Assembly: GCA_013365325.1 (NCBI GenBank)
Contig: JABVXV010000556.1
Location: 1-26,776, forward strand
Reading direction: 5' to 3'
Origin: Dipetalonema caudispina
Lineage: Eukaryota; Nematoda; Chromadorea; Rhabditida; Onchocercidae
DNA: 26,776 bases
Below the pieces are notes generated by a model. It made no database searches. It was not told where the DNA came from and saw nothing but the letters and a program-made list of their open reading frames with translations. Shown here in pieces: positions 20,437 through 26,776 of the stretch (positions are counted from its first letter, which is position 1; each line of letters starts with the position of its first letter). The position numbers were made by a program, and so were the translations under genes.

Positions 20437-21867
20437 TTAATAGATTGAAATTTTGGTTAAAATTCAGATAGCATATCCCAATGATATCTGTCATACAGCT
20501 TACTATCCATAGTTTTGTTTCACTACAAAAGTAATATATGATTCTTCAAGATTCCCTGTTGTAGCAAAAACATTGTACAGCATAATCGAATAAATTATCA
20601 AAATTTCAAGTAGATTCTTTGGAAATGAATTTTTCTTTTTTCTTATTTTGTTTAGTTTTCAAAATGATATTTTATGTGAGAAAATTAAAACAACGAGTAA
20701 AACATGCAAATAAATGAAGAAACAAAGAGATAAAAGATAAATTGCCAACAACATCTGGGGACAATTTATTGCTTATTATGTCATAGTAAAAAGTATGCAT
20801 ATACATATATATATGATTTCGATAAATCCATTTACTTAAGTAAAAACTTAAACTTAATTTATTATAAAATATTAATACTTTAAAGTATGCACGCATATGT
20901 GCAATTTCGATACATTTGATTATTCAAATAAAAATTTATAAAACATCAATATTTTATGAAAGGAAAAACGCGACGAAATTGCCTGGATGTGGTCAGAAGA
21001 AATAAAAGAATACGAAATTGTCATACAAAAACTTACTGATGTTAATTAATTTCGACATGATAAGAATACGAGAATAATGTCTTCTTCAACAAATCCGAAT
21101 TTGAAAATTTTTCCTTTAACATATGTAATGGAAGAAAGACAGACATGAGATGTGAGAAGAAATAAAATTCCGGGAAAGATATCATTGCAATGAAATGGAA
21201 AACTTAAAATTACTCGTTTGTTTTCGAATGTGCTCTTTTTCATACTTATTTCATTGTTTACCTATTTAACCTAAATGAACAAAAAAAAAAAAAAGAAGAA
21301 AAAAAAACCGTATAGCTTTTCAAAGAAATTCGTATTAAATGAATAAATCCAAAACGAGAATTGAATCGAATTTAAATTAAAATCTTTTAATAAAAATTAA
21401 GCTTTTAGTAATATGATAAGTTAATTAAAGGTTAAAAGTAAAATGTTGAACTGTTCCAATATCGGTCCGTTTTTAAGTTGAACTTAAAATATAGGCTTGC
21501 AAATTTTGACATATAATGAATTGGAAGTTGAATATGATGAATTTGTCATATCATACTATCATATATTTAATAAATAATTTAGGAAAGAATAGGAAAATTT
21601 AATAGGCCTAAAACTTATCTGAAGTTTTTTTTTTTTTTCTTCTCATCTAAACAGTTATCAATATTCAAAACGAAATAATTTCATATTATTAGCTTAAGAA
21701 AATAGATTACAAACGATCATACCTGGATAAATGATAATTTCTAATTGAAAGGTAACAAATTCCGGTTGAGACATAAATTGATTTATACTTAATGACATTG
21801 TTATACAACTTTTCCTTCATTCATTTTCATCTTTTTCTCAAATTACAAATCATTACTACTAATTACT

Positions 21868-21945
21868 ACTCCTACTACTATTACAACAACAACAACAGCA
21901 GCAGCAACAACAACAACAACAACAACTACTACTACTACTACTAGT
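21868..21945. repeat. Compound (ACT)n/(CAA)n/(CAG)n/(CTA)n microsatellite
   Basis: ACTACT, then CAACAACAACAG-CAG, then CAA units, then ACT units. Nearby DNA at 22096-22200 carries a more decayed AAT/ACT-rich stretch. No gene seen. Confidence 0.9.
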
Positions 21946-22095
21946 ACGTATACTACTGACTGCTATCATAGTTGTGACATATTCTGTCCAAAATATTTCT
22001 CTGCCCTCATTCCAAGAGTGATGTTTGGAAAATTTTTAACAAAAACCGGTTGGACTAGGTGTTAGTGGCGACATCACAATCATTGCTTCTTCTTT

Positions 22096-22200
22096 TACCA
22101 CTAATACTTATAATAATATTAATACTATTACTAATACTGATACTACTGATACGAATACTACTACTAATATTACTGCTAATACTACTAGTAGTACTATCAT
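22096..22200. repeat. Decayed ACT/AAT/GAT trinucleotide-rich stretch
   Basis: Interrupted units of acta, taat and tgat triplets. It is probably an old expansion related to the arrays at 21868-21945. Confidence 0.7.
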
Positions 22201-22904
22201 ACAATTTATAAACACTTCATATTACTGTTAATATTCGTGTTTTAGCTAAGAAGAAGCATGAATAGATATTGTGTAAATGCGCAAATACATATTTCGTAAT
22301 AATTAAATTTTAATCTAATTACCAAAATTTCTATCGTTTTATATATTATTGTCATATTCATAATGGTACAATTATTAATTATACCATTATCTTTCCTAAT
22401 ATTCTATTGAAAATAAAAATGAAGCAATTGCATAGAGCTAATTCGTTTTTATGATCATAGTAATAAAATAAGACACAAACTTGAAAACTTTTAATTATTA
22501 ATCGATGAAATATCATTTACAGAATGAATTTATGCTACATAGATAATGTATTGAATATTTCTTTTTATTCAATTACCATCCCTATTAGAAATATTAGAAT
22601 CAAACGATTAATGATTATTAACTATTTTACTAATAACATTTTAATCGGATTTTAAGAAGATTTATAGATGAACATAATAAAAGGCTGAAAACAATAATTG
22701 AAGCAATAATCAATAACGAAAATATTATTATTGCATGCGAAAAATGAGACAATAATGAAATTAATTGTTAATTTAATTAAATAAAAATATTTGTCCTTTT
22801 ATGTATGGTATAAATTTTGAGCCAAAATTTTTACTATCATAAAATAAACTAAATTATGTGACTATAAGTTAGTATAATGTCATGCTATTGATTGTGTTAG
22901 TAGC

Positions 22905-22998
<94 letters not shown>

Positions 22999-23028
22999 GC
23001 TGTTGTTATTGTTGTTGCTATTGTTGTA
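22905..23028. repeat. Long (GTT)n microsatellite
   Basis: About 95 bases of perfect TGT/GTT triplets (22905-22999), then interrupted units (gct, att) to 23028. The minus strand reads as poly-Asn, an open frame I reject as a gene. It is the longest pure triplet array in the window. Confidence 0.97.
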
Positions 23029-23314
23029 GGAATAATGAAATAGACAGTGAAAAGTTATTAATGAGCTTATAAAAATATCAGCAGTAATATAATGATATGA
23101 CAAAAGATACAAAAATACATCGCACAAACATATATCCATTATATATGTTTATACAATAAAATATTCCAATTCCATTTCAAATTGTCCAGTTTTTAAATTT
23201 TTTGATGCAAAAAATTTGCTCAAAATTTTAATGATACAAACGATTCATATTTGTATTAATCGTTTATATCATTCTATCATTTCGTCCATTCATTGCATTT
23301 ATTTATTTCTTTAT

Positions 23315-23395
23315 TCACCTAATTAATTTAATTAATTAATTCCACTCATTCATTAAATTGATTGATTTATTAATTTAATTAAATTAATTAATTCC
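23315..23395. repeat. AATT/TTAA-rich self-complementary stretch
   Basis: Repeated ATTAATTA and TTAATT words on either side of attccactcattc. Locally palindromic, AT-only DNA able to form cruciforms. Similar words recur at about 23980-24002. Confidence 0.6.
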
Positions 23396-24263
23396 GTTAT
23401 CAAACTATTTATCTATTCCGATTTCAACTCATGATTTGAGCGGAATGATATAAAAATACTATTTGGAACGAATGATTCGTTTAATTGTTCATTTGTTTTT
23501 TAATTTTTTATTTTGCTTAATAGCAAAATAAAGCAGAAAAAAAAAAAAGTGGGGGAGAAAACGAGGAAAGCAATTGATTTGAATGAGATTAGTAAATGAA
23601 ATAGAAATAGAAAAAAAAAATAAGAAAAAGCAACAATGAAGTTTATTTAACGATGATTAATTTGAAGGACAAAATGGGATGCAAAAAAAAATATTTCTGA
23701 TAGCAAAAATATTGATTAAATTCAATTTCAATTCTAATTTTCGAGTTCGAAGTAATTAATTTCAATTTTGATTCTAATTCTTTTTTTTTTTTAGTGAATA
23801 TTAGAGATAGTTAAAATATTAGTTAATATTGAATTGTAGTTTTGCAAAAAATGCATGTTAATAGCTGAAATAGTAATAAATGTAATTTGCAAGCAGGAAT
23901 GTTACAAGTGCACAAAAAAGCAGACAAACAAATATATAAATAATTAATTTAGTCAAATTTAATTGTGTTTTTGCTGGTAATTAATTGGTTAATTAATTAA
24001 TTGATCAAGTAAGTAAATGTATAGTGAATGGGATAAAGAAATGGATTTGAAAAATTAGGATATATTATAACTAATGATTACATGAGACAATTTTGCATAA
24101 ATATTTCAAGTATTGCTTTTGTATTAGTATTTTAAGTATTACTTTAACGTATAGTTTATTTGGAATTAAATTTACACAATTGTTTTAATTTAATTGTAAG
24201 CTTCTTTCCAGGATGTATGCTATTATGATCTAATTTGAATGATTAGACACTAATAAAGAATTT

Positions 24264-24271
24264 TTCCCTTT

Positions 24272-24304
<33 letters not shown>

Positions 24305-24317
24305 CTCTCTCTTTTTT
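24264..24317. repeat. (CT)n/(CTTT)n microsatellite
   Basis: TTTCTTTCTCTCT followed by CT dinucleotides and then T. The region around 24.2-25.6 kb has many T and A runs and no recognised gene. Confidence 0.9.
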
Positions 24318-25479
24318 CTTTAATGATTATAAATAATTCATGTCTTTCTGCAGTTTTTATCGAAATATATGAATATGAAACACATAATTAAAAACTTTTT
24401 AATTATAACAGTTTTGTCCTCTTTTTTTCAAACTTATTAAAATAAAAAAATAAAAAGTTTCAAAGATTATTGTATTTCCGTTTAAATATAACTCTTTTTT
24501 TTTTTTTCTTTCTTTTTTCTATCTCTTCGATTTGATACAGTTTTTTTTTTTTTTTTTTTGTGAATCATAAAATGAGCAATAAATCTAGAAATTTCTTATT
24601 ATTCATACTTTCTATCAGACAAAAACAACTGAAAGACAAAAAAAAAGAAAAAAGAAAAAATTGATAAATTATAAAAATTGGCAAATATCAAATTACTGAA
24701 TTAAACTTCAATCTATCTTATCATCTATTTATTTATCTAGAATTTCGATCTGTTTATCTACTTATCCAAAACTTCAATCCTTATACCAATAGAATGCAGA
24801 AAAAAAAAAAAGAAAGTTAAATTTAAGCAGAAATTCGACAACTTTTTTGCATACTTTTTTTTCTGTTTTTCTATAAGTTTTTTTTTTTTTTTAAAAAAAA
24901 AGTGAGAAAAAATCGATTCAACTATCTAACCAAAAACTCTAATCTATCTATTTTTTTGAAACAACACTTCATCTATCAATCTATATTCAAAAATTCAGTC
25001 TATCAACCTATCTGAAATATCGGTACCTAATTAATTCCAATGTTTAATAAATTCTTTTTCTTGCAATATATTTACTTATTTGTTGTTATTCATCATTTTC
25101 TATATATTTTTTCAATAACATTTATTGTTTTCATTCCAAAAGAACGAATATTACTTTTCATTATGATTAATTAGAAGTTTTCTACAAATAAAAAAAATAT
25201 TACTTTTTTTTTTAAATGATCTATTCTTTTAATGGATTTGCTAGCTAAGATATTTAGCAGAAAAATTTCTGAATTCATTTCGAAAATTGGGATGAATCCG
25301 ATAGGGAAAGAAAAAAAAAAGACTATCGAAGATAAATGATGAGATGTTAATGCAGAAAATTCTAAATAAATTTAACTTTAAAAAAATGAATGATGAATCT
25401 GAACAATTTTAACTAACTAATATATGAATCACTAAAATTTAGCTATCACACAGATTACTTAGTCTTTTTCAGTTTTTTT

Positions 25480-25505
25480 CTTTTTTTTTTTTTATTTCTA
25501 CTTTT

Positions 25506-25542
<37 letters not shown>
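25480..25542. repeat. Two long poly-T runs
   Basis: T-rich runs with a pure run of over 30 T at about 25509-25542. They could be the tail of a minus-strand retrocopy, but no body was recognised. Confidence 0.9.
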
Positions 25543-26776
25543 CAAAACAATTTCTACACTCAAATCGCTCGTAAAACTTTTTATTGTAGGAAAAGATTAG
25601 CTAAAATTTTAAAATATTTCAAAATTTGCGAAAAGAAAAAAGAAATACGAGTCAAACAGGAATTAAATTCCTAACTTTTACCCAGTTGTTATTATGAAAA
25701 TTGTAGCAAAATAATGATCGATTAAACGATATGTTTTAGAGTATCAAATATCCATGCATTGAAATTTCAACATATGTTAGAATAGTGTATTATTTTGAAA
25801 AATTATGCGAACTTTTCATCTGCAAACGTATGTGGAAAAAAATTTTTCTGTAAAAGAATGAAATTAATATTAATACTTATAAAAAAAAAAAGTGGAATAT
25901 AATCTAAATTACTTGAATATCATATATTTATGCCTTGTTTTTTAAACTAATACAAATTTCAAATTTCCATCTTTTGATATAGTAATGTTTTAATGATTTT
26001 CTACACGAATCATTTAACACATTCATCAAATAATAAAAGTTTCTGTTGTATGTAAGCGTGAAACCTTTTGTAAGAATGAAATACTGTTGTTTGAAATAAT
26101 TTTGTAAATTTTAAATGAAAATCAAATTCATCTAATGGATAAATACTACACTGATGGAACTTATAATCACTTTTTCACAGTTACATTTACCATAGAAATT
26201 ATGGCATATTGCCTGAAGTTTACGCATGGGCTAAAAATAAAAGTGTTGGAAATTTTAATTCTATTAAAAATTTGTAAAATGTTTCTCGATGAAAAATTTC
26301 GTACTATTAATCTTCAAAAAAAAAACAACGTTTATTAATCAACAGATACGTCAGAATTACGTTTGAAATCAATCAATGCGTAAGGATATGAAAATCATAT
26401 TTATCAAAATTAAAACTTGCATTGCGAAATTTCACATCAAAAAATCAAATCTAAAAATAAAACATCTGCAATGAAATATTTTATCGAAAGATTTCGTTTA
26501 CGTCATACGAAAACTTTATTTGTGTGATTTAATTAAACGTATAACAACATGTATAAAATTAAATTATGCAAAAATTTTTATTGCGAGATATAATTTCACA
26601 CACATTGTTCCACATTTAACACTGAAAATTATATTTTAATAAATTTAAAAGGTACTTTTCTTAAAGCGTGTGCAACATTTCTTAAGATAATCGATATGGC
26701 AAATTCGTCATGAGCATTAGATAATAATTGCAATATTTTTTAGAAATTTAGCAAATTCCTGATAAAATACCTGTTA

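Larger units (their letters stand above)
20437..26776. other. AT-rich DNA with no convincing gene
   Basis: Apart from the repeats listed separately I see only short frames with chance composition. The frames at 20672-20896 and 21046-21243 (minus) and 26135-26338 (plus) lack any family feature or paired splice sites. It could be intergenic or the inside of a long intron. Confidence 0.5.

Noticed and set aside
22897..23139. Poly-Asn minus-strand open frame
   Set aside because: It is created by the (GTT)n microsatellite.
26135..26338. 67-codon plus-strand open frame near the right end
   Set aside because: Composition follows the AT-rich background, and there is no motif, splice support or family resemblance.

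Overview
The window looks like nuclear DNA of a parasitic nematode, most likely a filarial worm (inference). The DNA is very AT-rich. Its genes are split into short exons by introns of about 110 to 370 bases with GT/AG ends. It is full of microsatellites, and the best-preserved genes are eukaryotic families: phosphoglycerate dehydrogenase, a FLYWCH zinc-finger factor and a BAR-like protein. There is no bacterial-style gene packing, no recognisable transposase, no CRISPR array and no tRNA or rRNA that I could recognise.

Layout. (1) 543-1095, plus strand: the last two exons of a BAR-like, coiled-coil membrane-curving protein whose 5' part was not recognised. (2) About 1.1-8.15 kb: AT-rich intergenic DNA with an (AAT)n tract, poly-A runs and one doubtful small membrane-protein ORF. 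(3) 8154-11493, minus strand: eight exons of D-3-phosphoglycerate dehydrogenase, the first enzyme of phosphorylated serine synthesis. It contains the NAD-binding fold and everything downstream of it to the stop codon. The N-terminal substrate-binding lobe was not found anywhere in the window. (4) 11704-12977, minus strand: one long exon of a FLYWCH-type DNA-binding protein with an adjacent AT-hook-like motif, about 210 bases upstream of the first recognised dehydrogenase exon. (5) 13753-13852: a 100-N assembly gap flanked on both sides by the same 121 bases, almost certainly two contig ends that overlap but were not merged. (6) 14.0-26.8 kb: about 13 kb with no convincing gene apart from one 62-codon candidate with a mitochondrial-type leader. 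The stretch 17.4-20.3 kb is visibly less AT-rich and packed with tetra- and trinucleotide repeats, a 30-bp tandem repeat and several hairpins. It may be a promoter, enhancer or long-intron region of a neighbouring gene, possibly the FLYWCH factor, whose 5' end points that way (inference).

The dehydrogenase and the FLYWCH gene run head to tail on the minus strand and are very close, so shared transcription is possible. Two things stand out. The dehydrogenase has conservative replacements at two of the three classical catalytic positions (Arg to Lys, Glu to Asp, with His kept), and its N-terminal lobe is missing. No complete novel system was found.
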